The notes below the pieces were generated by a model, which did no database searches, was not told the DNA's origin, and saw only the letters and a program-made list of their open reading frames with translations. A program made the translations under genes and the position numbers. Positions 44,093-51,946 of a stretch of 64,000 bases of DNA are shown in pieces (position 1 is the stretch's first letter; the number at the start of each line of letters is the position of its first letter). The DNA is from Cyclobacteriaceae bacterium (GTDB taxonomy: Bacteria > Bacteroidota > Bacteroidia > Cytophagales > Cyclobacteriaceae). The DNA lies in contig JAEUUG010000003.1 of the NCBI GenBank assembly GCA_016787565.1, positions 124,001-188,000 of the forward strand, given 5' to 3'.

Positions 44093-45316
44093 ATGCCTGA
44101 ACTGGATATCAAAAAAAAGTACGAGATCAAGGAGTTGGAGCTCAATGCGTTGCTGGAGATCACACAGGCCATTAACAGTAACCTTCCGGAGGAATCACTC
44201 TATAAGATTTATAATTTCACGCTGCGTTCTAATCTGAACATTAAGAAACTGGCCCTTTTTGTACTGGATGATGAGTGGAGTTGTAAAGTTAACTTCGGTA
44301 CGAAGCATCAATTTACAAAAGCTAAACTACTTACACCATTTAAAACCGTTCAGGACATAACCCACCTGAAGGAATTCGAAGCCTGCGAGTTTACTGAATT
44401 CGATATTGTTATTCCGGTAACGCACAAAACAACAACACTCGCGTTGGTTTTTGTTGGTGGATTGAATAACGATGCCCGTTATGAAAATGAAGATGGTATT
44501 CGCTTTATTCAGGCGCTCAGCAATATTATTATTGTGGCGATCGAAAATAAAAAACTTGTTCGCAAGCAATTAGAGCAGGAGTCTTTCCGCAAGGAATTAG
44601 AGATTGCCAGCGATGTGCAGCAGTTTCTCTTTCCGGAGACGTTACCCAACACGGAATTTTTAAAAGTTGAAGCCAGTTACCTGCCACACGATATGGTGGG
44701 TGGTGATTACTATGATTACATACCCATCAATAAAAATCAGTTTTTGATCTGTGTGGCCGATGTGAGCGGAAAAGGAATTCCGGCAGCATTGATGATGTCT
44801 AATTTCCAGGCCTCACTTCGAACACTTCTTCGGCAAACACCCAACCTGACGGATATTATTGAAGCGTTAAACTACCAGGTACTCGAAAATACCAAAGGAG
44901 AAAAGTTTATCACCTTCTTTGCTGCTATCTATGACATCCGTCTGAAAACGATGGTATATGTTAATGCCGGGCATAATCCACCAATCCTGTGGAACAGAAA
45001 AACAGGTGTACGCCTGCTCGAGGATGGCTCGACCGTATTGGGTGCCATGCATCCGTTACCTTTTCTGAATGAAGGTTTTGTTACCGACCTGGATGAATTT
45101 CTCTTGTTCTGTTATACTGATGGATTAACGGAGACCCTCAACGAAGACGGTAAGGAGTTTGGCACCGAACTGTTGATGGATTACTTTCATCAGGATCATT
45201 CTTTCACCAAGGAATTGCGCACCATTCATCACGACATCATTGTAGCATTGGATGAATTCAAAGGAAGAAATGGTTATCACGATGATATCACCATATTGTC
45301 GTGTCGTGTTGGTTAA
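44093..45316 (+). CDS. PP2C-type SpoIIE/RsbU-like phosphatase with GAF-like sensor
   Basis: The 407-residue cytoplasmic protein has a GAF-like N-terminal domain (about 15-165), a short coiled linker (KKLVRKQLEQESFRKELEIA) and a PP2C/SpoIIE domain (about 180-400). The metal-binding aspartates are seen in MVGGDYYDY and VADVSGKG and in FCYTDGLTE and HDDITIL. Such phosphatases dephosphorylate anti-sigma-factor antagonists in partner-switching pathways. No anti-sigma gene lies next to it; the deacetylase gene overlaps its 3' end. Confidence 0.88.
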   Translation: MPELDIKKKYEIKELELNALLEITQAINSNLPEESLYKIYNFTLRSNLNIKKLALFVLDDEWSCKVNFGTKHQFTKAKLLTPFKTVQDITHLKEFEACEFTEFDIVIPVTHKTTTLALVFVGGLNNDARYENEDGIRFIQALSNIIIVAIENKKLVRKQLEQESFRKELEIASDVQQFLFPETLPNTEFLKVEASYLPHDMVGGDYYDYIPINKNQFLICVADVSGKGIPAALMMSNFQASLRTLLRQTPNLTDIIEALNYQVLENTKGEKFITFFAAIYDIRLKTMVYVNAGHNPPILWNRKTGVRLLEDGSTVLGAMHPLPFLNEGFVTDLDEFLLFCYTDGLTETLNEDGKEFGTELLMDYFHQDHSFTKELRTIHHDIIVALDEFKGRNGYHDDITILSCRVG

Positions 45317-45950
45317 TATTCCACATCGTACCCCTTTCTTTTTACCGTGGTTATACCCCTCGCTAATCTGGCGAATGCCAACAGATGCAAAAGAAATATT
45401 CCTGACCTTCGATGATGGACCTGTGCCGGGACCTACGGAATTTGTTTTGGATACACTGCGATCATTTTCGGCCTACGCAACTTTTTTTTGTATTGGCGAC
45501 AATGTTCAAAAGCATCCGGATGTATTCTTGAAAATTGTGGGAGCCGGCCATAGTATTGGCAATCATACTTTTCATCATATGAATGGATGGAAATTCAATA
45601 CTGAACCGTACCTTCAAAATGTTGTGCGATGTGAAGAAGTTATGGAAGACAGCGGAATTACCAGACTTCATGAGAAACCACTATTTCGGCCACCTTACGG
45701 ACGAATTACAAGAAGCCAGATTAATGCGCTGAATCACTATCGCATCATCATGTGGGATGTACTTTCAATAGATTATAATAAAAATCTTTCTGCTGAAGTT
45801 TGTTTGCGCAATACGGTACGCGCCACACGGAATGGATCCGTTGTTGTTTTTCACGATAGTGTCAAGGCCGAGAAAAATATGAGATTTGCCTTGCCACGCT
45901 TTCTCGACCATTTTTCTACTCAGGGTTATTCCTTCAAGGCCATCGTATAA
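45306..45950 (+). CDS. Polysaccharide deacetylase (CE4/NodB family)
   Basis: The protein of about 215 residues shows the five-motif NodB fold: FLTFDDGP (catalytic and metal aspartates), HSIGNHTFHH (metal histidines), RPPYGR, MWDVLSIDY and VVFHDS. It removes N- or O-acetyl groups from peptidoglycan or glycans. An in-frame ATG at 45252 would lie deep inside the phosphatase gene; GTG at 45306 (or TTG at 45309) makes the N terminus match short family members that begin with LV(N/K)xP and WLYPSLIWR. It overlaps the phosphatase by 11 bases and the next gene by one base (TAATG). No signal peptide is evident. Confidence 0.82.
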   Translation: MLVNIPHRTPFFLPWLYPSLIWRMPTDAKEIFLTFDDGPVPGPTEFVLDTLRSFSAYATFFCIGDNVQKHPDVFLKIVGAGHSIGNHTFHHMNGWKFNTEPYLQNVVRCEEVMEDSGITRLHEKPLFRPPYGRITRSQINALNHYRIIMWDVLSIDYNKNLSAEVCLRNTVRATRNGSVVVFHDSVKAEKNMRFALPRFLDHFSTQGYSFKAIV

Positions 45951-47026
45951 TGAAACGCATTTTGATTGCTCCGCTGGATTGGGGACTTGGTCATGCCACC
46001 CGTTGTATTCCTGTTATTCGGGAATTGCTTCGCCATTCTTGTGACGTGGTGCTGGCAGGTAGCGGGAATTCACTTCACTTGTTGAAGGAAGAATTTCCAC
46101 AACTCACAACTGTTGAACTTCCAGCCTACAATCCGGTGTATCCGCGAACCGGATCAATGGTTTGGGCGATGGCCCGGCAACTTTTCAAATTTCGTACGGC
46201 CATTCAAAAGGAACATCACGTGCTCGAACACTTGATTCGGGAACATCGTATTGATGTAGTTATTGCCGATAATCGATATGGTTGTTGGTCGAAAAGCGTA
46301 CCGAGTATTTTTATTACACACCAGAGTAACATTCTCATGCCGAAACGATTTGGATGGCTTGCGCCTCTCGTCAGGTTTGCGAATAACAGAATGATGTCAA
46401 AATTTTCGGCCTGCTGGATACCCGATAGTCCGGGGAGTCAAAGTCTGGCCGGAGATTTAATTTCTTTCGGATCAAAACCCAACGTTCAGGTTGAATTCAT
46501 TGGGAATTTGAGTCGGTTTACCTACACCGGACTACCCACAAAAAAGTATGATGTTGCGGCTGTATTTTCGGGACCGGAACCCCAGCGCTCTATACTGGAT
46601 GATATTGTTACCAAACAACTTCGTGCATCAAATTTCCGGTATTGCATTGTTCGCGGATTGCCGTGTGCACCGGATAGTGATATGCAAACTAAAACTTCAC
46701 GTGAAGTGAACTTTCTTTCTGGAAGTAAACTTCAGGAAGTATTGGAACAGGCAACTGTAGTCATCGCGCGCAGCGGTTACAGTACTATTATGGACTTGGC
46801 AGCATTGAAATGTAAAGCTATTTTTATTCCTACCCCCGGACAAACGGAACAAGAGTATCTTGCGCATCGCTTAAAAGAAAAGGGTATTGTTTTTTATATG
46901 ACTCAGGCTGAATTTGATTTAAACAAGGGCATCAGCGAAGCGCAGCACTATAGTGGATTTACAGGTGTGCATTCAGGGAATCATTTATTATTGAAGGCCA
47001 TTAGTAAACTACTTACACCTGTCTAG
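45950..47026 (+). CDS. MurG-like glycosyltransferase (GT28-type)
   Basis: The 358-residue GT-B protein begins RILIAPLDWGLGHATRCIPVI, with the glycine-rich loop of MurG/GT28 enzymes, and ends with a nucleotide-sugar-binding part that includes ARSGYSTIMDLAALKCKAIFIPTPGQTEQEYLA (the typical S/G-Y-S-T and PGQxEQ motifs, about residues 280-310). In the window it directly follows the deacetylase gene (TAATG overlap) and precedes dgkA by two bases. Its acceptor is not clear; it is not murG itself because the mur/fts neighbours are missing. Confidence 0.8.
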   Translation: MKRILIAPLDWGLGHATRCIPVIRELLRHSCDVVLAGSGNSLHLLKEEFPQLTTVELPAYNPVYPRTGSMVWAMARQLFKFRTAIQKEHHVLEHLIREHRIDVVIADNRYGCWSKSVPSIFITHQSNILMPKRFGWLAPLVRFANNRMMSKFSACWIPDSPGSQSLAGDLISFGSKPNVQVEFIGNLSRFTYTGLPTKKYDVAAVFSGPEPQRSILDDIVTKQLRASNFRYCIVRGLPCAPDSDMQTKTSREVNFLSGSKLQEVLEQATVVIARSGYSTIMDLAALKCKAIFIPTPGQTEQEYLAHRLKEKGIVFYMTQAEFDLNKGISEAQHYSGFTGVHSGNHLLLKAISKLLTPV

Positions 47027-47028
47027 AT

Positions 47029-47376
47029 ATGAAGAAGTTTCTGAAAAGTTTTGGCTATGCCCTCGAGGGTATCCGCTCAGCCATTCGCGAGCAACAAAAT
47101 CTGCGCATTCAACTATTGGTGGCGTTAGGAATGATTGGTCTGGGATTATACTTTTCAATCACAGCCGTGGAGTGGTGTGTTTTACTATTGTGCATTGCTC
47201 TTGTATTGTCGCTTGAACTCATGAACTCCTCCATCGAAAACCTGGTAGACCTGATTTCGAAAGAAAGGAATCCGCTTGCCGGAAAGATTAAGGACATGGC
47301 AGCTGGTGCCGTTTTGGTTGCATCTGTTGTTGCTGCCATAATCGGCATCATCCTCTTTTTAAAATATATTGTGTAG
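47029..47376 (+). CDS. dgkA: DgkA-type diacylglycerol/undecaprenol kinase
   Basis: The 115-residue protein has three transmembrane helices and the DgkA motifs ELMNSSIENLVDL (catalytic glutamate and metal site, about residues 63-75) and KIKDMAAGAVLVAS (about 85-98). DgkA recycles diacylglycerol or, in many bacteria, phosphorylates undecaprenol, feeding the lipid carrier for surface glycans; this fits the glycosyltransferase and deacetylase genes immediately upstream. Gap to the glycosyltransferase is two bases. Confidence 0.9.
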   Translation: MKKFLKSFGYALEGIRSAIREQQNLRIQLLVALGMIGLGLYFSITAVEWCVLLLCIALVLSLELMNSSIENLVDLISKERNPLAGKIKDMAAGAVLVASVVAAIIGIILFLKYIV

Positions 47377-47420
47377 AAAGGTCTTCAGCCAAACCTGTGA
47401 ATGAGTCTGTAGGTTGATCG

Positions 47421-47428
47421 TATATTTG
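47421..47428 (+). promoter_or_regulatory. -7 element directly before the tatD-like gene
   Basis: TATATTTG matches TAnnTTTG exactly and ends four bases before the ATG at 47433. No clear -33 box at 19 bases. A transcript starting here would be leaderless or nearly so. Confidence 0.4.
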
Positions 47429-47432
47429 CGCT

Positions 47433-48206
47433 ATGAATTACTGGATTGACACGCATGCCCACATTTATCATGAAGATTTTGATGCCGATCGTCTGGATAT
47501 GCTGAAGCGCTGCGAGCAAGCTCACGTAAAAAAGATTTTTATGCCGAATGTGGATCATACGTCCATTGATGGAATGCTGGAGTTGGAAAGTCGCCATGAA
47601 AATTGTTTTGCCATGATGGGCCTGCATCCCTGTTCGGTGAAAAAGGATTTTGAACGTGAGCTGTATCGGGTTGAAGATTGGTTGAGTAAAAGAAAGTTTG
47701 TTGCAGTTGGCGAAATCGGAACGGATTTATATTGGGATGATACCTTCTGGCTGCAGCAGCAGGAAGCTTTTACCATTCAGGTGAACTGGGCGAAAAAATA
47801 TAGTTTACCGGTAGTTATACACTGTCGTAACAGTGTAGATCAAACTATTGAAATGGTGGAAAGCTTGCAGGATGGAAAACTTACAGGTGTATTTCATTGC
47901 TTCTCCGGAACGTCACAACAGGCAGAGCGCATTACCAAGCTTAATTTTTTTTTAGGAATCGGTGGTGTAGCCACTTTTAAGAAAGGTGGTCTTGATACTG
48001 TTTTGCCCGATATATCCCTCAAGCATATTGTGTTAGAAACCGACAGTCCGTATCTGGCACCGGTCCCACATCGCGGTAAACGGAATGAACCTTCGTATAT
48101 TCCATTAGTGGCGCAGCAGCTAGCAGCGTATAAAAAAGTATCGATGGATGAGGTACAAAAGCATTCAACCGCTAACGCCTTAACCTTATTTCAGCAGAAG
48201 CATTAA
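47433..48206 (+). CDS. TatD-family metal-dependent deoxyribonuclease
   Basis: The 257-residue TIM-barrel hydrolase has the metal ligands in YWIDTHAHIYHEDF (HxH), GEIGTDLYWD (the bridging glutamate), VIHCRNS, VFHCFSG and LETDSPYLAPVPHRG. TatD proteins are Mg-dependent DNases or aminoacyl-type hydrolases with a role in DNA turnover. The gene has its own -7 element four bases before the ATG. It is preceded by dgkA with a 56-base gap. Confidence 0.92.
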   Translation: MNYWIDTHAHIYHEDFDADRLDMLKRCEQAHVKKIFMPNVDHTSIDGMLELESRHENCFAMMGLHPCSVKKDFERELYRVEDWLSKRKFVAVGEIGTDLYWDDTFWLQQQEAFTIQVNWAKKYSLPVVIHCRNSVDQTIEMVESLQDGKLTGVFHCFSGTSQQAERITKLNFFLGIGGVATFKKGGLDTVLPDISLKHIVLETDSPYLAPVPHRGKRNEPSYIPLVAQQLAAYKKVSMDEVQKHSTANALTLFQQKH

Positions 48207-48248
48207 CTTCGGACCGTCCAGTATGCATAATACTGATTTCAATCTTTT

Positions 48249-49313
48249 ATGAATCTGAAACGCATTAGTATCAATACGGCATTGCCGCTGCAACCCAAAG
48301 GCAGAATTCTCATTGTTTACACGGGTGGAACTTTTGGAATGACCTATGATGCAGAAGGTGTGCTGATTCCTTTCGATTTCAGTTTAATATTGGAACACCT
48401 GCCGACCCTAAAGAATTTTGGTCTTGAACTCACAGTGGTTTCGTTTGAGACTCCAATTGATTCCTCGAACATTAGTCCTGCGCACTGGCAGGTACTTGGC
48501 AGAATTATAGAAGACCACCATGAAACACATGACGGCTTTGTAGTCCTTCATGGGACCGATACGATGGCCTATACGGCTTCTGCGCTCAGTTTTATGCTGG
48601 ATGGGCTGCGAAAACCCGTCATCTTTACAGGAGCTCAGTTGCCCATTAGCGAACCCCGGTCGGATGCCCGCGAAAATCTGATTACAGCCTTAGAGATTGC
48701 ATCCGCCAAAAAGAACGGTGTACCGCTCGTTCCCGAGGTTTGTATCTATTTTGATTACGAATTATTGCGTGGTAACCGATCAAAAAAAGTGGAGAGCATG
48801 CAGTTTGATGCGTTCGATTCAGGCAATTACCCGCCTCTGGCCAAAGCGGGAGTTAAAATAGATTACAATTTTTCGGTCATTCGCGCTGCAATGCCACAGA
48901 CTAAACTCAAGCTTCGCTCGAAATTTGACACCAACATCGCAATACTTAAACTCTTCCCGGGAATTGGCCTGCACACCATTCAGGCAATACTGCAAACTCC
49001 GAGGATCCGAGCCGTGATACTGGAAACATACGGGTCAGGTAATGCGCCAACCGATACGGTGCTGATTAGTGCAATTCGAGATGCAGTGAACAACGGTGTA
49101 ATTGTGATGAATATCTCCCAGTGTCCCGGTGGCATGGTAATTCAGGGTCGGTATGAAACCAGTAAAGAGTTACTTCGTGCAGGTGTTTTGAGTGGCGCTG
49201 ATATGACAACCGAAGCTGCCGTTACAAAACTTATGTTGCTATTGGGTGAATATGATTCACACCAGGCGAAGGAATTGGTGGTGAAATCATTGGCAGGTGA
49301 ATTAACAGCATAG
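48249..49313 (+). CDS. ansA: Type I (cytoplasmic) L-asparaginase
   Basis: The 354-residue enzyme has the two threonine motifs of asparaginases: [10 protein letters not shown] (about 27-36) and [15 protein letters not shown] (about 98-112), together with [16 protein letters not shown]. No signal peptide precedes it, matching the cytoplasmic type I group. It hydrolyses asparagine to aspartate and ammonia. The tRNA-Ser gene begins 61 bases after the stop codon. Confidence 0.92.
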   Translation: MNLKRISINTALPLQPKGRILIVYTGGTFGMTYDAEGVLIPFDFSLILEHLPTLKNFGLELTVVSFETPIDSSNISPAHWQVLGRIIEDHHETHDGFVVLHGTDTMAYTASALSFMLDGLRKPVIFTGAQLPISEPRSDARENLITALEIASAKKNGVPLVPEVCIYFDYELLRGNRSKKVESMQFDAFDSGNYPPLAKAGVKIDYNFSVIRAAMPQTKLKLRSKFDTNIAILKLFPGIGLHTIQAILQTPRIRAVILETYGSGNAPTDTVLISAIRDAVNNGVIVMNISQCPGGMVIQGRYETSKELLRAGVLSGADMTTEAAVTKLMLLLGEYDSHQAKELVVKSLAGELTA

Positions 49314-49374
49314 ATAATGCTTGGAAAGGGTGTATTTTATCCATTTATTTGTGCCCTTTTGTGCGAAACCGATA

Positions 49375-49464
49375 GGAGAGGTGTCCGAGTGGTTGAAGGA
49401 GCACGCCTGGAAAGTGTGTATGCGCGAAAGTGTATCGCGGGTTCGAATCCCGCCCTCTCCGCCA
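49375..49464 (+). tRNA. tRNA-Ser (anticodon GGA)
   Basis: A 90-base class II tRNA: acceptor stem GGAGAGG with CCTCTCC, discriminator G and encoded CCA (49462-49464); D arm with GAGTGGTTGAAGGAGC; anticodon stem CACGC/GTGTG around loop CTGGAAA (anticodon GGA at 49409-49411, reads UCC and UCU); long variable arm TATGCGCGAAAGTGTATC; T arm GCGGGTTCGAATCCCGC. The GGA anticodon, G-rich D arm and long variable arm identify serine. Confidence 0.96.
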
Positions 49465-49495
49465 AAGTCCCGCCATCGCGCGGGACTTTTTATTT
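49464..49495 (+). terminator. Intrinsic terminator after tRNA-Ser
   Basis: A ten-base stem (AAAGTCCCGC, 49464-49473, with GCGGGACTTT, 49480-49489) and six-base loop, followed by a T-rich run, starts at the last base of the tRNA CCA end. Confidence 0.85.
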
Positions 49496-49652
49496 CTGGG
49501 AAGATTACCTGATTTTTATCTATATTAATTTTTAAAGTGGTTGCAGGCTGTGACTTTATTTGGTTTGGGCTATTAAAAAGCCAAAGAAGATTGAAGTTAA
49601 GGCCGTTAATAGAAAAATTTTGTAAAAAGTATTTAGAAATCGACAAAACGTT

Positions 49653-49660
49653 TAATTTTG
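49653..49660 (+). promoter_or_regulatory. -7 element of the exbB operon promoter
   Basis: TAATTTTG fits TAnnTTTG and lies 31 bases before the exbB-like ATG. Only a weak TTTA occurs 17 bases upstream of it. It follows the tRNA terminator; nothing else is seen between 49496 and 49691. Confidence 0.5.
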
Positions 49661-49691
49661 GCCACTTCAAAGCTTACTTAAACCTTTAACT

Positions 49692-50468
49692 ATGAAAAAA
49701 CTATTTGCAATTTTTGCACTTGTGGGGGTTCTGGCATCCTCTACGCTTTTAGCTCAGGATTCCCTCTCATCTCAATCTTCCTCTACGGCTGCACAGGTCA
49801 CTTCTACAGATGATGTGACTGTGGATGAAGAAAAATCTTTCCATGAAGTAGTCAAAGACCTTTATATCGATGGGAACTGGAAGTTCATGACCCCATTATT
49901 GATCTGTTTGATTCTGGGTCTGGCAATCTCAATTGAGCGAATTATCACTTTAAATCTGGCTACTACGAATACTAAAAAGCTCTTGGGTCAAATCGAGGAT
50001 GCACTCGCTAAAGGCGGTGTAAATGCTGCGTTGGATGTAACCCGCGATACACGTGGTCCAGTGGCATCTATTTTCACACAAGGTTTGATGCGTTATCCGG
50101 AAGGACTGGATATGGTTGAAAAATCAATTGTATCCTACGGTGGAGTGGAAATGGGTCGTTTGGAAAGAGGTTTGATCTGGATTTCATTGCTGATCTCACT
50201 GGGTCCCATGCTTGGATTCTTTGGAACTGTAATCGGGATGGTGTTTGCATTTGAAGACATTGAAAAGGCTGGTGATATCTCCCCGAACATCGTTGCAGGT
50301 GGTATGAAAGTCGCCCTTTTAACAACCGTTGGAGGTTTGATTGTGGGTATGGTTCTTCAGGTGTTCTACAACTATCTGGTTTCTAAAATTGATTCATTGG
50401 TAAATACCATGGAAGATGCATCGATATCGCTTGTGGATATCCTTGTAAAGCATAAACTGGTTAAATAA
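49692..50468 (+). CDS. ExbB/TolQ/MotA-type proton channel protein
   Basis: The 258-residue protein starts with a cleavable-looking leader (MKKLFAIFALVGVLASSTLLAQ) and a serine-rich periplasmic segment, then three transmembrane helices with the conserved ExbB parts ISLLISLGPMLGFFGTVIGMVFAF (about 161-184) and GGMKVALLTTVGGLIVGMV (about 200-218). ExbB forms the pentameric channel that, with ExbD, turns proton flow into work on TonB or Tol proteins. It heads the four-gene cluster exbB, a small membrane protein, exbD, exbD, which is typical for this phylum. Confidence 0.92.
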   Translation: MKKLFAIFALVGVLASSTLLAQDSLSSQSSSTAAQVTSTDDVTVDEEKSFHEVVKDLYIDGNWKFMTPLLICLILGLAISIERIITLNLATTNTKKLLGQIEDALAKGGVNAALDVTRDTRGPVASIFTQGLMRYPEGLDMVEKSIVSYGGVEMGRLERGLIWISLLISLGPMLGFFGTVIGMVFAFEDIEKAGDISPNIVAGGMKVALLTTVGGLIVGMVLQVFYNYLVSKIDSLVNTMEDASISLVDILVKHKLVK

Positions 50469-50480
50469 ACCGCTACCACT

Positions 50481-50798
50481 ATGTTAGATATAGGTCTATA
50501 TATTCTTTATGCACTATTTGTGGTGGCAGTAGTTCTGGCTATTGTATTCCCCATAATTATTGCAATAAAAACTCCTCGAGCACTGGTTAGGGCTCTTGTG
50601 GGAATTGGTTTTTTTGTTGTTCTTTTTGGTATTTCCTACGCGCTATCGGGCTCTTACGTGAGTGTTGATAATGCTGCGCGAGGTGTTACCGGAACAATGT
50701 CAAAATTAATTGGTGCAGGTTTTATCATGCTCTACATCTCGTTAGCGCTGTCATTCCTTGCGATAATTTATTCTGAAATCAGTAAAGCCTTGAAATAA
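50481..50798 (+). CDS. Small membrane protein of the ExbB-ExbD cluster
   Basis: A 105-residue protein with about three transmembrane helices (LYILYALFVVAVVLAIVF, ALVGIGFFVVLFGISYAL, LIGAGFIMLYISLALSFLAI). It is inserted between exbB and the first exbD in Bacteroidota and is thought to be a subunit or assembly factor of that complex, though no function is published to my knowledge. Gaps are 12 and one bases, so one operon. Called by position and hydrophobicity only. Confidence 0.7.
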   Translation: MLDIGLYILYALFVVAVVLAIVFPIIIAIKTPRALVRALVGIGFFVVLFGISYALSGSYVSVDNAARGVTGTMSKLIGAGFIMLYISLALSFLAIIYSEISKALK

Positions 50799-50799
50799 A

Positions 50800-51384
50800 A
50801 TGGCACGATCAACACCAGACATCCCGAATGCTTCGATGGCGGATATCGCCTTCCTGTTGTTAACGTTTTTCTTGATGACAACTACGGTACCGAACGACAA
50901 GGGGTTATTACTCTTTTTACCACCTCCTCCAGAGGCCGTGAAGGAAGAGAATGTGGAGATCCCGGAGAAGAATCTTTTCAAAATTCAGATTAACTCCTTC
51001 GATAATCTTCTGGTGGAGAATGAGATTTGGAATCGATCAGATCGGGAACTCACGGACAAGATTAAAGAGTTTATATTGAACTACGGACAGAATCCCCAAT
51101 CTTCTGATAACCCGGAAAAAGCAATTGTTTCATTTAAAACGGACCGAGGTACTACGCATAAGAAGTTTATTCAGATTCTCGATGCTGCGGAAGCTGCATA
51201 CAACGAGATATATGCTGAGAACGCAGGTATACCTGTTGATAAATGGAGGGAAGTTTCGTCAGAGCCAAATGCTTCTCCCGAAAACAGACAACTGTACGAC
51301 AGGGGTCGTAAGCTCAAGCCAGATGGTAAACCAGAAATACCCAAGAATCTTTCAATCGCAGAACCAACTAAAGTTGGTGGATAA
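50800..51384 (+). CDS. ExbD/TolR-family protein
   Basis: The 194-residue protein has the short cytoplasmic start, MADIAFLLLTFFLMTTTV (single transmembrane helix; the aspartate that carries the proton is in PNASMADIAFLLL, about residue 11), and a periplasmic domain. The aspartate at the start of the helix is the essential proton-carrying residue of ExbD. The C-terminal extension (about 140-194) is longer than in the Escherichia coli protein (141 residues). Its start lies one base after the upstream stop. Confidence 0.9.
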   Translation: MARSTPDIPNASMADIAFLLLTFFLMTTTVPNDKGLLLFLPPPPEAVKEENVEIPEKNLFKIQINSFDNLLVENEIWNRSDRELTDKIKEFILNYGQNPQSSDNPEKAIVSFKTDRGTTHKKFIQILDAAEAAYNEIYAENAGIPVDKWREVSSEPNASPENRQLYDRGRKLKPDGKPEIPKNLSIAEPTKVGG

Positions 51385-51391
51385 TTTTAAC

Positions 51392-51397
51392 AGGAGG
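51392..51397 (+). promoter_or_regulatory. Shine-Dalgarno sequence before the second exbD
   Basis: AGGAGG lies nine bases before the ATG at 51407. It is conspicuous because the other genes in this window lack such a sequence, as expected for Bacteroidota. Confidence 0.55.
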
Positions 51398-51406
51398 AAT
51401 TGAACT

Positions 51407-51874
51407 ATGTCAAAGTTTAAAAAGAAGACAAAGACCAAACAGGAGATACCCACTTCTTCCATGCCTGATGTGGTATTCATGTTGTTGTTCTTCTTCATGG
51501 TGACAACCAAAATGAGGGAGTCTTCCATTGAAGTTCAGCAACGTATTCCGCAGGCGACTCAACTTCGTAAACTGGCGAAGAAGTCATTAATCTCGTATCT
51601 CTACATCGGTGAACCTCGTAAGATTGAGCAGTTTGGAAAGGAACCTAAAATTCAGGCTAATGATGTTTTTATTGAACCCAAAGACATTATTCAATGGGTG
51701 AATATGGAAAAATCTGAATTGGATGAAGTCGAACGCGATGCTATTACTATTTCGTTAAAGGTTGATAGTGAAGCAAAGCGCGGTATCATTGCCGATGTTG
51801 AGACTGAGTTGCGTAAAGCGAACGCTCGTAAAATTCTGTATTCATCGAATGCCAAAGTGCAAGATAAAAAGTAG
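51407..51874 (+). CDS. ExbD/TolR-family protein (second copy)
   Basis: The 155-residue protein begins with a basic cytoplasmic tail (KFKKKTKTKQEIPTSS), then MPDVVFMLLFFFMVTTKM, the single helix with the proton-carrying aspartate of ExbD, and a periplasmic domain. It lies 22 bases after the first exbD and, unusually, has a clear AGGAGG ribosome-binding sequence. Two different ExbD subunits next to one ExbB are the rule in this phylum. A hairpin terminator follows. Confidence 0.9.
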   Translation: MSKFKKKTKTKQEIPTSSMPDVVFMLLFFFMVTTKMRESSIEVQQRIPQATQLRKLAKKSLISYLYIGEPRKIEQFGKEPKIQANDVFIEPKDIIQWVNMEKSELDEVERDAITISLKVDSEAKRGIIADVETELRKANARKILYSSNAKVQDKK

Positions 51875-51905
51875 TCGAAAAGTTTTTTCATAAGAAAATA
51901 AAATG

Positions 51906-51938
51906 GCCCTGTTCTGAATTTCCGGAGCAGGGCTTTTT
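51906..51938 (+). terminator. Intrinsic terminator of the exb operon
   Basis: GCCCTGTTC pairs with GAGCAGGGC (one G-U wobble) around a ten-base loop and is followed by TTTTT, 32 bases after the second exbD stop codon. Confidence 0.85.
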
Positions 51939-51946
51939 AATAGTTC

